IMG/VR virus record: IMGVR_UViG_3300046524_000001
Coordinates: 1 to 22,227 of that record
From: a virus
Reading direction: 5' to 3' (one strand)
DNA: 22,227 bases
A program made the position numbers and the translations under genes. Every line of letters starts with the position of its first letter. Positions within the stretch are counted from its first letter, which is position 1. The notes beneath the pieces were generated by a model. That model worked only from the letters and a program-made list of their open reading frames with translations, ran no database searches and was not told the origin of the DNA. Below, piece by piece: positions 1 to 5,651 of this stretch.

Positions 1-507
1 GCCACCCACGGACAGCTCGGGCACCGCGACGAACTGCTCGATCGCGATGACCTTCAGCACGGAGGTGGCCATCATGTACGCGGCCATGTCGTCGAGGTCC
101 GCTCCCGAGATGGTGCTGGGGAGCGGATCTCCACGGTCCACGTACTCCGACAGGTCATGCAGGTACGTGCCCTTGCGCGACTTCTCATTCGCTCCGGCTG
201 CGTCCTTGGCCTGCTCAGTGAGCGAGTTGAGTCGCTTCTTGTCGGAGGAGTCGTCGGGGTCCAGACCTCGAACTTTCTCCAACAAGTCGGGTCGCTTCGC
301 GGAGCCGAGCAAGACCATCCGACCCTGCCAGTCGATCAAGTTCGACTTGTCCTCGATGCAGTCGATGAACGTCGTCGTCCGAGTGTGCCCCTTCGGCTTG
401 CCGCCGCTCTGGGGAACGATCAGGGGCCTGCCCCAGCCGTCCCTCGGGACGGACATGTTCGGGTGCAGGGGCTTCGCTTGCGGGATCTCTACGAGATTCA
501 GGGCCAC
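1..507 (-). CDS. RecB/Cas4-like PD-(D/E)XK exonuclease, N-terminal part (runs off left edge)
   Basis: The frame starts at GTG (505-507) and stays open to base 1, giving 169 codons with no stop, so the 3' part lies outside the window. AAGGAG sits about 6-7 nt upstream of the GTG, and an in-frame TGA directly precedes it, which fixes this start. Third positions are mostly G/C, unlike the other frames. The protein begins MALNLVEIPQ and has TRTTTFIDCIEDKSNLIDW (about 42-60) and GTYLHDLSEYVDRG (113-126). The G-x3-H pattern with a following Glu (H117, E121) resembles nuclease motif I of the RecB/Cas4-type exonucleases common in actinophages. It ends IEQFVAVPELSVGG, just where the family usually has its Gly-x-x-Asp catalytic motif, so that Asp would lie just outside the window. 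The likely role is DNA end processing in phage replication or recombination. Family assignment is by motif recognition only. Confidence 0.75.
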   Translation of the reverse strand, partial: MALNLVEIPQAKPLHPNMSVPRDGWGRPLIVPQSGGKPKGHTRTTTFIDCIEDKSNLIDWQGRMVLLGSAKRPDLLEKVRGLDPDDSSDKKRLNSLTEQAKDAAGANEKSRKGTYLHDLSEYVDRGDPLPSTISGADLDDMAAYMMATSVLKVIAIEQFVAVPELSVGG

Positions 508-1015
508 TCAGTTCTCCTTCGTTCGGGGATGTGGTCATGGGGGTGATGGTCGGGGTCGCGTCCTTGCGGGAATGGCCGGGGGTGAAGACCTCCTTCACCG
601 CGTCCCGGTAATCGGTGCGGCTGTGGAGTGCCGGGCTCGGAAGTATCAGGGCGCCTGCAACGCAGGCCGCCAGGGCAAACGTGCCAGCCGCGCGCTTGGC
701 GATCGAGCGGGCCGGCCTTTCCTGAACGACAGGCTGTACGGCATACACAGTGATGGGCGCCAGGTAGATGCGAACGGTGCCGTCCTCAAGCAGCTCGGGC
801 TCGCACTCGTCTTCGTCCAGGGGCTCAAGGCCCCGACTCCTGGCCGCCTCCAGAACGGTCCTCATGGCGCTGGCCTTGTAACCCGGCCTCGCGTCGATGT
901 GGAAGTCGTACGCATCCTCGTCGACTACCAGCAGGATCAGTCTGTCCGGGGAGCTGAATTCTCCGTACCACCCACTGGGCGTCGTAGAAGTGTCCGCCCC
1001 CTGGTGGAGTTCCAC
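215..1015 (-). CDS. Hypothetical single-pass membrane protein, C-terminal end uncertain
   Basis: I chose the GTG at 1013-1015 (protein MELHQGADTS...) because AAGGAGG lies about 6 nt upstream; the in-frame ATGs further up have no such site. About 110 N-terminal residues form a soluble, acidic domain (LILLVVDEDAYDFHIDARPGYKA, then a DEDECEPELLEDGTVRIYLAP stretch). They are followed by basic residues and one hydrophobic segment (AAGTFALAACVAGALILP) typical of a membrane anchor. The function is not recognised. Codon use is good only as far as about position 508. The frame then stays open for another 290 bases inside the exonuclease gene, where its codons look poor (Arg/Pro/Ser-rich, weak G/C third positions), so that tail may be a chance extension. 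It follows the promoter at 1055-1083 and probably forms an operon with the exonuclease. Confidence 0.6.
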   Translation of the reverse strand: MELHQGADTSTTPSGWYGEFSSPDRLILLVVDEDAYDFHIDARPGYKASAMRTVLEAARSRGLEPLDEDECEPELLEDGTVRIYLAPITVYAVQPVVQERPARSIAKRAAGTFALAACVAGALILPSPALHSRTDYRDAVKEVFTPGHSRKDATPTITPMTTSPNEGELSGPESRRDPASEAPAPEHVRPEGRLGQAPDRSPERRQAEGAHSDDDVHRLHRGQVELDRLAGSDGLARLREATRLVGESSRSGPRRLLRQEATQLAH

Positions 1016-1029
1016 TCGGTACCTCCTTC

Positions 1030-1043
1030 TGTGCAAGTGTCGC
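1030..1043 (+). repeat. Copy of the TGTGCAAGTNNCGC motif downstream of the left promoter
   Basis: The plus strand reads TGTGCAAGTGTCGC. It is the only copy in this orientation; the other five read on the minus strand. It lies between the predicted -10 box (1055-1060) and the ribosome binding site of the membrane-protein gene, a usual place for a repressor operator. That role is inferred. Confidence 0.6.
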
Positions 1044-1054
1044 TGAGGTGATCC

Positions 1055-1083
1055 ATCCTGCATGACCACTGCGGCACTGTCAA
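1055..1083 (-). promoter_or_regulatory. Predicted promoter for the membrane protein-exonuclease operon
   Basis: The minus strand has a perfect -35 TTGACA (1083 to 1078), a 17-bp spacer and CAGGAT (1060 to 1055), close to the Streptomyces vegetative -10 consensus TAGRRT. Transcription would start near 1048, about 33 bases before the GTG at 1015. The surrounding DNA from about 1080 to 1190 is more A/T-rich than the genes. Confidence 0.6.
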
Positions 1084-1214
1084 GTCAACTTTTGTAAGCA
1101 GTCTTGACGAAACCTTCACGTCCGGAGGGTATGACTCCGCAAGAAGGCAGATGGTTGTACGCAATGAACGGAATCTTTGAAAGTTCAATCTACCCGGCCT
1201 ACTGTGGGGACCAG

Positions 1215-1247
1215 AGAGCCCCCCGCAGTTCGGATGCGGGGGGCTCT
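1215..1247. terminator. Strong stem-loop, likely terminator after the HTH gene
   Basis: A perfect 13-bp inverted repeat (AGAGCCCCCCGCA at 1215-1227 and its complement at 1235-1247) encloses a 7-base loop. It starts 27 bases beyond the stop of the minus-strand HTH gene. Neither side has a clear T-tract, so it could end transcripts from either direction. No convincing gene lies between it and the promoter at 1055-1083. Confidence 0.7.
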
Positions 1248-1273
1248 ACATAGACTGCTTGCGGTGTGCCGGC

Positions 1274-1729
1274 CTACCGGTCGGCATTGGGGCGAGGGGT
1301 CGTCTTGTGCTCCGGCTGGTGGATGAGGTCGTCATCGCCCTCCTGCCGTGGCACGTAGAAGAAGCCTTCCTCGGTGTCCGGGTCGTAGTGCACGACCGCG
1401 TTCTCCTCCTTCAGCATCTCCAGCCAGTTGGACAGCCGGGACTCGTCCGTCTCGGTCAGCTCCTTGCCAGCGCGGCGTCGAGCCTCTGCCCGGAGCATCG
1501 CCAGGGGGTAGGCCCAGCGGTGCTCCTCTTTCACGAACCAGGGGATGAGCTCGTCATCCCGTACGATCCGCCGATCGAGACCCCGGCGTCGCCGGAAGTT
1601 TCCCCACATGGAGGGGACGGTCTCGATGTTGTACTTGCGCTTGTACTCGTCGATCATCCAGGCGTAGGTCCGACCCTCCTCGAACCAACGGATGACCTCC
1701 TGCTCATCCTGGATCTTGCGCTTGCCCAT
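1274..1729 (-). CDS. Putative helix-turn-helix DNA-binding protein
   Basis: This 151-residue, highly charged protein starts MGKRKIQDEQEVIRWFEEG. Residues 7-50 look like a helix-turn-helix module: a first helix (EQEVIRWFEEG), a second region (TYAWMIDEYKRKYNIETVPSMW) and a very basic stretch (NFRRRRGLDRR) that could contact DNA. Residues 57-112 are helical and charged (DDELIPWFVKEEHRWAYPLAMLRAEARRRAG), and the C-terminus is acidic, then polar. I recall similar proteins in Streptomyces phages as hypothetical or HTH proteins, but I cannot confirm this. AGGAGG lies only about 3 nt before the ATG, a short spacing. It is divergent from the plus-strand gene at 1866, and the gap holds perfect dyads, as expected if the protein regulates its own promoter. 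Repressor, activator or terminase-small-subunit-like roles are all open. Confidence 0.75.
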   Translation of the reverse strand: MGKRKIQDEQEVIRWFEEGRTYAWMIDEYKRKYNIETVPSMWGNFRRRRGLDRRIVRDDELIPWFVKEEHRWAYPLAMLRAEARRRAGKELTETDESRLSNWLEMLKEENAVVHYDPDTEEGFFYVPRQEGDDDLIHQPEHKTTPRPNADR

Positions 1730-1750
1730 GTGCCTCCTGACTTCGTTGTC

Positions 1751-1778
1751 ACCATGATCACTTCGTCGTGATCATGGT
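1751..1778. promoter_or_regulatory. Inverted repeat upstream of the HTH gene, operator candidate
   Basis: ACCATGATCAC (1751-1761) and GTGATCATGGT (1768-1778) form a perfect 11-bp inverted repeat around a 6-base spacer. It lies 21 bases upstream of the HTH gene start. Length and place suit a dimeric repressor site; a transcribed hairpin in the leader is the alternative. Confidence 0.6.
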
Positions 1779-1789
1779 CTGTAACACTT

Positions 1790-1831
1790 CCACGATACCG
1801 CGCCACAGTCAACTGTGCACAGGTATCGTGG
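1790..1831. promoter_or_regulatory. Nested inverted repeats in the divergent intergenic region
   Basis: CCACGATACC (1790-1799) is repeated inverted and perfect as GGTATCGTGG (1822-1831). Inside lies a second dyad, CACAGT (1804-1809) and ACTGTG (1812-1817). The inner dyad contains a minus-strand TTGACT (1812 to 1807) that could be a -35 box for the HTH gene, although no good -10 follows at 16-18 bp. A third small dyad, GGTGTCACACC, begins at 1831. Confidence 0.55.
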
Positions 1832-1865
1832 GTGTCACACCAACATTCACACCGGGAGGGAAGGC

Positions 1866-2177
1866 ATGAAGCTGCAAGTCACCGCGTGCGACATCGACAA
1901 GAAGTTCCCCGCCAAGACTTACACCATCACAGCGAGCGATGGTCGCAGTATCACAAAGGACCTGTGCGAGGAGCACGCCGAGCCCTTCGAGGAGTGGCTG
2001 GAAGAGGCGGAGGTCGTCGAGGACGCCGAGCCCGTGTGTGAGCCGGAGCCGGAGCCGAAGCCCGAGCCCAAGCCCGAGCCGAAGGTCGTCAAGCAGGCGC
2101 CAGCCAAGAAGACGACAGCTCGACGGCGACCGAAGGTCGTCAGCCTGGAAGAGATCGAGAAGGCCAAGCAGAACTGA
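1866..2177 (+). CDS. Small hypothetical protein with Pro-Glu-Lys linker
   Basis: This is the only plausible plus-strand gene in the window (103 residues). I chose the ATG at 1866 because GGGAGGGAAGG lies just upstream; an earlier ATG at 1815 would put the dyad region in coding sequence. The N-terminus (MKLQVTACDIDKKFPAKTYTITASDGRSITKDLCEEHAEPFEEWL) has a Cys-Asp, a DGR turn and a Leu-Cys-x-x-His element, a layout seen in small actinophage/actinobacterial proteins of unknown role and possibly metal-binding. An acidic stretch, a run of EP and KP repeats and a basic tail (KKTTARRRPK) follow. The basic tail could contact nucleic acid; this is inference. The gene is divergent from the HTH gene and ends just before a bidirectional terminator. 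Confidence 0.7.
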   Translation: MKLQVTACDIDKKFPAKTYTITASDGRSITKDLCEEHAEPFEEWLEEAEVVEDAEPVCEPEPEPKPEPKPEPKVVKQAPAKKTTARRRPKVVSLEEIEKAKQN

Positions 2178-2187
2178 GACAAGAAGA

Positions 2188-2222
2188 AAGCCCCCGCCAG
2201 CCACATGGGCCAGCGGGGGCTT
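2188..2222. terminator. Bidirectional terminator between the plus-strand gene and the late operon
   Basis: AAGCCCCCGC (2188-2197) pairs perfectly with GCGGGGGCTT (2213-2222) across a 15-base loop. On the plus strand the stem is followed by TTCTCTCATT; on the minus strand by TTCTTCTTG. It sits between convergent genes and would end the late transcript and the small plus-strand transcript. Confidence 0.85.
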
Positions 2223-2225
2223 CTC

Positions 2226-2447
2226 TCATTCCGAGTCGGACTGCTCGACGAAACCGAGCGCGGTCAGCGCCTGTATGACGAGCGCGACCTGCGGGTAGTC
2301 GGTGCCGAAGTAGGTGGCCAGGGACAGGGCCACACCGACGACGGCTGCGACCAGTCCGGCCTTGGACTTGTACTTGGTGGGCAGGGCCCCGGCGATACGA
2401 GCCAGGCCCTTACCCGTCACCTTGGAGTGCTTGGCCACTCTGATCAT
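2226..2447 (-). CDS. Holin-like small membrane protein
   Basis: The 73-residue protein has a basic N-terminus (MIRVAKHSKVTGKGLARIAG) and two close hydrophobic stretches (about 30-47, AGLVAAVVGVALSLATYF, and about 52-66, PQVALVIQALTALGF), then a short acidic tail (EQSDSE). This hairpin shape, the size and its place directly after the endolysin fit a holin that releases or triggers the lysin. The ATG overlaps the endolysin stop in an ATGA arrangement. A GTG three codons later (VAKHSK) is an alternative start, with GAAGGG spaced for it. It is the last gene before the terminator at 2188-2222. Confidence 0.7.
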   Translation of the reverse strand: MIRVAKHSKVTGKGLARIAGALPTKYKSKAGLVAAVVGVALSLATYFGTDYPQVALVIQALTALGFVEQSDSE

Positions 2448-3409
2448 CCCTTCACAGTGAAGCCGCGCTTGGCGCCCAGCTTCTTCAGGCTCGTCAGGCC
2501 GGGGATGCCGTCAGCGTCCCGCCCGATGTAGCCGAGCTTCTGCTGCCACTTCTTGTAGGCGGCCTTGGTGGTGGTCCCGTAGGAACCGTCCGTGGCGTAG
2601 GTAGCGGAGAGCAGGCCCTCGGCGCGGAGTGCAGCCTCGACGAGCTTCACGTCAGCCGCGTGCGTGGTGCCGCCCTGCGGCAGGCCGGGGTCGCGCTTCG
2701 CTGCGGCCACGACGTTGGACAGGTCGACGACCTTCGCCGCAGGCTTGGCGGGGGCCGGCGAGGAGGTCGCAGGCTTGCTGGCGCCCTTGTTGATCCGGGC
2801 CTGGACGTCCTTGCGGAACTCGTCCATGTCCCACATCGCGCCGCCCGCCTTGCCGATCGGACCCTTCGGGTCGATCTTGCGGGTGGTGCCCTCCTTGTGG
2901 CCGATGACCGAGTTGGCGGTCCAGCCATGGAAGCGGCAGATCGCGGCAGCCCAGTTCACCGCAGCGTCGTACTGGGCCTGCGGGTAGAAATCCTTCCCGT
3001 CGCCCAGGTTCTCGATCTCGATCCCGTAGTAGTGGTCGTTGCCGTCCACGGGCTCAGAGGTCGAGGGGCGCGGGTGGACCGAGGACTCGGCGACCACTGC
3101 ATCGTGGGCGTTCTGCGCGAAGCCGCCCGCGTGGTTGGCGCGGTGCGCCGAGATCATCGTCGCGGTGCCGGACTTGGCCAGGTGGGTGTGGCAGAGCGGG
3201 CCGGGCAGCGCGCTGGTGCCGTTGTAGACCAGGCTCAGGGAGTCACGGCCTGCGGTGTGGTGGATCACGACGCCGTTGACAGGGCCGAACGTCTTGCCGG
3301 TGGCGCTGTCGCGCCCGTGGGTACGCCAGCCGCTGTACTTCTCGGAGACCGTCAGCCCCTCCTTCTTCAGGGCATCGACGAACTGCTGGGCAGTCATGGG
3401 GGTTGACAC
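2444..3409 (-). CDS. Endolysin: N-acetylmuramoyl-L-alanine amidase with C-terminal cell-wall-binding domain
   Basis: This protein of 321 residues cuts the amide bond between muramic acid and the stem peptide to release progeny. Residues about 43-185 are an amidase_2/PGRP-type zinc amidase: VIHHTAG (H50, H51), GIEIENLG (129-136) and VIGHKEGTTRKIDPKGP (168-184, with H171 and probably D180 completing the zinc site). A Pro/Ala/Lys linker (about 208-226) joins it to a C-terminal repeat-like region (about 254-312, VKLVEAALRAEGLL...DGSYGTTTKAAYKKWQQKLG...DGIPGLTSLKKLG), which matches peptidoglycan_binding_1 domains. There is no signal peptide, so export would need a holin. The GTG start has AAGGAG about 9 nt upstream; an ATG four codons in is too far from that site. 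Confidence 0.93.
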   Translation of the reverse strand: MSTPMTAQQFVDALKKEGLTVSEKYSGWRTHGRDSATGKTFGPVNGVVIHHTAGRDSLSLVYNGTSALPGPLCHTHLAKSGTATMISAHRANHAGGFAQNAHDAVVAESSVHPRPSTSEPVDGNDHYYGIEIENLGDGKDFYPQAQYDAAVNWAAAICRFHGWTANSVIGHKEGTTRKIDPKGPIGKAGGAMWDMDEFRKDVQARINKGASKPATSSPAPAKPAAKVVDLSNVVAAAKRDPGLPQGGTTHAADVKLVEAALRAEGLLSATYATDGSYGTTTKAAYKKWQQKLGYIGRDADGIPGLTSLKKLGAKRGFTVKG

Positions 3410-3427
3410 TGGGGTGTTCTCCTTCGC

Positions 3428-3811
3428 TCAGCCCGTGAGCTGCCGCACGGCAGCCACCACAGGGCGGGTGTCTTCGATGTGGTCGTCGAGGCGTTCGGCG
3501 ACGGACAGTCGCTCGCGCCGTTCGTGGTTGATCTCGCTACGCAGGGCGCCCAGCTCCTCGCTGTGCCGCTCCTGGCCGTCGATGACTCGGTCGATCCGGA
3601 ACATCACGGCGTCGAGGTCGTCTCGCAGGTTCGTGCTGTGCGTGTTGGCAACGTGGTCTCGCGCCACTTGCACATTCTCTCGCACTTCGCTCATCGCGTT
3701 CGCTTGGCGCCGCATCATCTCGATGAGGACGCCGATGAGGGCGGCACACACGGTGCCGCCCGTCGTGACGAGCGCAACTTGCACACTGGGTTCCATGGCC
3801 AGGACGGTCAC
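3428..3811 (-). CDS. Membrane-anchored coiled-coil protein, DUF2746-like (possible second holin)
   Basis: The 127-residue protein has one hydrophobic N-terminal segment (about 11-32, QVALVTTGGTVCAALIGVLIEM) and then a long charged helical region (about 36-115, with LRDDLDAVMFRIDRVIDGQ and SVAERLDDHIEDT) likely to form a coiled coil. This matches the DUF2746-type proteins often found beside actinophage lysins and suspected to act in lysis. The GTG start overlaps the stop of the tail fibre gene (GTGA); an internal ATG (MEPSV) is the alternative. Two copies of the 14-bp motif lie in the coding sequence, both read as Val-Gln-Val-Ala (residues 10-13 and 48-51). Confidence 0.65.
   Translation of the reverse strand: MTVLAMEPSVQVALVTTGGTVCAALIGVLIEMMRRQANAMSEVRENVQVARDHVANTHSTNLRDDLDAVMFRIDRVIDGQERHSEELGALRSEINHERRERLSVAERLDDHIEDTRPVVAAVRQLTG
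3661..3674 (-). repeat. Copy of the TGTGCAAGTNNCGC motif inside the lysis membrane-protein gene
   Basis: The minus strand reads TGTGCAAGTGGCGC. It encodes Val-Gln-Val-Ala at residues 48-51 and has one mismatch to the copy at 3772-3785, 111 bases (37 codons) away in the same frame. Confidence 0.55.
3772..3785 (-). repeat. Copy of the TGTGCAAGTNNCGC motif near the start of the lysis membrane-protein gene
   Basis: The minus strand reads TGTGCAAGTTGCGC, identical to the copies on both sides of the major capsid gene. It lies 26-39 bases into the gene and encodes Val-Gln-Val-Ala at residues 10-13. Confidence 0.6.
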
Positions 3812-5079
3812 GACAGCTTGGACTCCAGACGGGCCAGGCGCGCTTCGAGGTCTTCGATCTGCTTGGCCTGACGCTGGACGACCGGAACCAGGGCGACGCC
3901 CAGGAGGTCGTAACGGAGACCGTCCACCTCTCCGTCCAGGTAGTTGATGAGCCAGGGGGCGACCTGCTCGACCTCTTCCGCGATCAGGCCGACCTCGTCC
4001 TTGCGGCCCTCCTTGATGGAGCCGTCCTCCTTGACCTGGTCCTTGCGGTCGTAGATGACCGGGCGCAGGGAGAGGATGCCGTCAGGGTCGATCTCGTAGT
4101 CGCGGACGTTCTCCTTGAACTTGATCGAGGAGGTGTTCCGGCAGAAGGTGCCGTCACCCTCGACCCACACTGCGTACCAGGTACCCGAGCCGGAGGCCGA
4201 GTTGTTGGCCGGCTTCTTCGAGCCGTTGGCCCAGGAGATCGTGCCGCCCGAGGTCAGGTAGTTGGAGTGGCTGTGCGAGCTCGGCGGGTACGTGTCGGGG
4301 CGGTTGGTGATCGAGCTGAAGGTGTGCGAGTGGGACGACGGAGGGAACGTCGAGGGCTTGCCGGTGATGTCGCCGTAGGCGTGCGAGTGCGCGCTCGGGG
4401 CGAAGGTGCTCGGCTTGCCGGTGACGTCGGCGTAAGCGTGCGTGTGAGCGGCCGGAGGGAAGGAGGCGGGGGCGCCCTCGATCGTCGACCAGGTGATGGT
4501 CGGAGCGAGATCCTTCCAGCTCGTACCGTCCCAGAACTCCCAGTGGTTCGTGGAGGTGTTGAGCCCGAGCCGGCCAGTACGAGGGGAGGTCGGCCGGGTG
4601 TTCGTCGTCCAGCCGCCCACGCTGTTGCCCAGGAACTCTCGCGCCCCTGCGACGTTGCCAGCCGTGATGGTCGCAGCTCCGGTCGGGACCGTGACGGTCG
4701 CCAGCGGGAACTCGTAGATGTTGGTGTCGGTCTGGGTCAGGGCGGGGATGCTGCCACCCGAGGAGCCCTGCACGACGGCGAGAGAGATGGAGTTGGCGGT
4801 GGGGTCCAGGCGGAGCACGACGCGGTCGTACCGCGTGGCCGCGCTCGCGGCTGCGATGGTCACCGTCTCGGTCGCCGTCGACTGAACGGCGTGGCCGCGC
4901 ACGATCGCGAAGCCGGGGTTGACCTTGACCTGCATCCCGGAGCTGTCGCCGTAGACGCTGAAGTTGGAGCTGCCGACGCCGCCAGCGACTCCGGAGTGCG
5001 AGGCGAGCTCGCGGAAGAGGTAGCTGAACTGCCCCTCGGAGACGGGCTGGCCGTCGAACGGGTAAGAAGTGATGGACAC
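3808..5079 (-). CDS. Tail fibre with C-terminal S74-type intramolecular chaperone
   Basis: The protein has 423 residues. Its N-terminal part (about 1-190, starting MSITSYPFDGQPVSEG) is beta-rich and probably joins the tail tip. Residues 202-272 hold about four His-x-His repeats (HTHAY, HSHAY, HSHTF, HSHSN) spaced by GKPSTF/PPSS linkers, like the metal-binding needle repeats of some phage fibres. Residues about 315-423 resemble a peptidase S74 domain: NTSSIKFKENVRDYEIDPDGILSLRPVIYDRK, EVGLIAEEVEQVAPWLI and a terminal coiled coil (VQRQAKQIEDLEARLARLESKLS). In that family a Ser and a nearby Lys carry out self-cleavage after trimer folding; S317/S318 and K320/K322 are the candidates here. The GTG start has AAAGGAGG about 9 nt upstream. 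It is likely a receptor-binding or accessory fibre. Confidence 0.85.
   Translation of the reverse strand: MSITSYPFDGQPVSEGQFSYLFRELASHSGVAGGVGSSNFSVYGDSSGMQVKVNPGFAIVRGHAVQSTATETVTIAAASAATRYDRVVLRLDPTANSISLAVVQGSSGGSIPALTQTDTNIYEFPLATVTVPTGAATITAGNVAGAREFLGNSVGGWTTNTRPTSPRTGRLGLNTSTNHWEFWDGTSWKDLAPTITWSTIEGAPASFPPAAHTHAYADVTGKPSTFAPSAHSHAYGDITGKPSTFPPSSHSHTFSSITNRPDTYPPSSHSHSNYLTSGGTISWANGSKKPANNSASGSGTWYAVWVEGDGTFCRNTSSIKFKENVRDYEIDPDGILSLRPVIYDRKDQVKEDGSIKEGRKDEVGLIAEEVEQVAPWLINYLDGEVDGLRYDLLGVALVPVVQRQAKQIEDLEARLARLESKLS
4264..4476 (-). repeat. His-x-His fibre repeats
   Basis: Four imperfect units of about 19 residues, each with a T-G-K-P or T-N-R-P turn, two prolines and HTH or HSH, occupy residues 202-272 of the fibre. 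Such His pairs bind metal inside trimeric fibres in known examples; binding here is inferred. Confidence 0.65.
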
Positions 5080-5114
5080 GCTGAGGGTCCTCCTTTAGGA
5101 GAGGGGAAGTCTGC

Positions 5115-5621
5115 TTACTCGGAGTACGGGCCGACGTCTTCGATGGACAGGTGAGAGCCGGTGCTCACCAGGAAGCGGACCTGGCCGAAGCCTCCGGTCC
5201 CTGTCGCGGGGGTGCGCGCAGCCCAGATCGAGATACCTACGGTCAACTGCCCTCTGGGCGGGTTGATCAGGTAGAAGGTGCAGTCGGCGCTCGACGACGT
5301 CGTGGAGTCGTCGTCGTAGACGGTCACTCGGTGGTTACCGATGTTCGTCCCGGAGGTGGTGACGGTGGACCCGGAGGCCCACCGACACCTGACGATCACG
5401 CTGTTCTTGGCGTAGCGGATCGCGCTGTTCGTGTTGTCGCCCACGCCGTCCGTGTCTGCCGAGTACGCCTGAAGGTGCACCCTGTAGATGCGCTTCGGCG
5501 CGGCGGTGAACGGAAGCTGGTAGACCATCGTCTCGGTGTTGCCGATGTAGGCGGTCTCGGCCAGGTCTGTCGTGATGGCCACGACACCTCGCGGCATGTG
5601 GCTGGCGTCCAGGAGTCCCAT
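5115..5621 (-). CDS. Small beta-rich minor tail protein
   Basis: The 168-residue protein (MGLLDASHMPRGVVAITTDLAET...) is rich in Thr, Ser, Gly and Val with alternating hydrophobics, as in phage tail-tip or fibre domains. It ends GSHLSIEDVGPYSE; an SIEDVGP-like ending recurs in actinophage tail proteins as I recall them. No signal peptide, membrane segment or enzyme motif is visible. It lies between the two fibre genes, so a role in receptor binding or fibre attachment is likely but unproven. The ATG has GGGAG about 11 nt upstream. Confidence 0.65.
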   Translation of the reverse strand: MGLLDASHMPRGVVAITTDLAETAYIGNTETMVYQLPFTAAPKRIYRVHLQAYSADTDGVGDNTNSAIRYAKNSVIVRCRWASGSTVTTSGTNIGNHRVTVYDDDSTTSSSADCTFYLINPPRGQLTVGISIWAARTPATGTGGFGQVRFLVSTGSHLSIEDVGPYSE

Positions 5622-5651
5622 GGTCTACCAGCTCCCTTCTGTTGGTTTCAC

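Noticed and set aside
47-1051. Long plus-strand ORF across the exonuclease and membrane-protein genes
   Set aside because: It lies opposite two better-supported minus-strand genes, has no ribosome binding site, and its composition is that of an antisense shadow.
937-1188. Minus-strand ORF of 83 codons upstream of the membrane protein
   Set aside because: It overlaps the promoter and the better-supported GTG start, and has no ribosome binding site.
1084-1214. A/T-rich gap considered for a tRNA or small RNA
   Set aside because: No cloverleaf, CCA end or clear small-RNA promoter-terminator pair was found.
1131-1253. Plus-strand ORF of 40 codons (MTPQEGRWLY...)
   Set aside because: The GGAGG is too close to the ATG, and the frame runs through the 1215-1247 hairpin; no support for a real gene.
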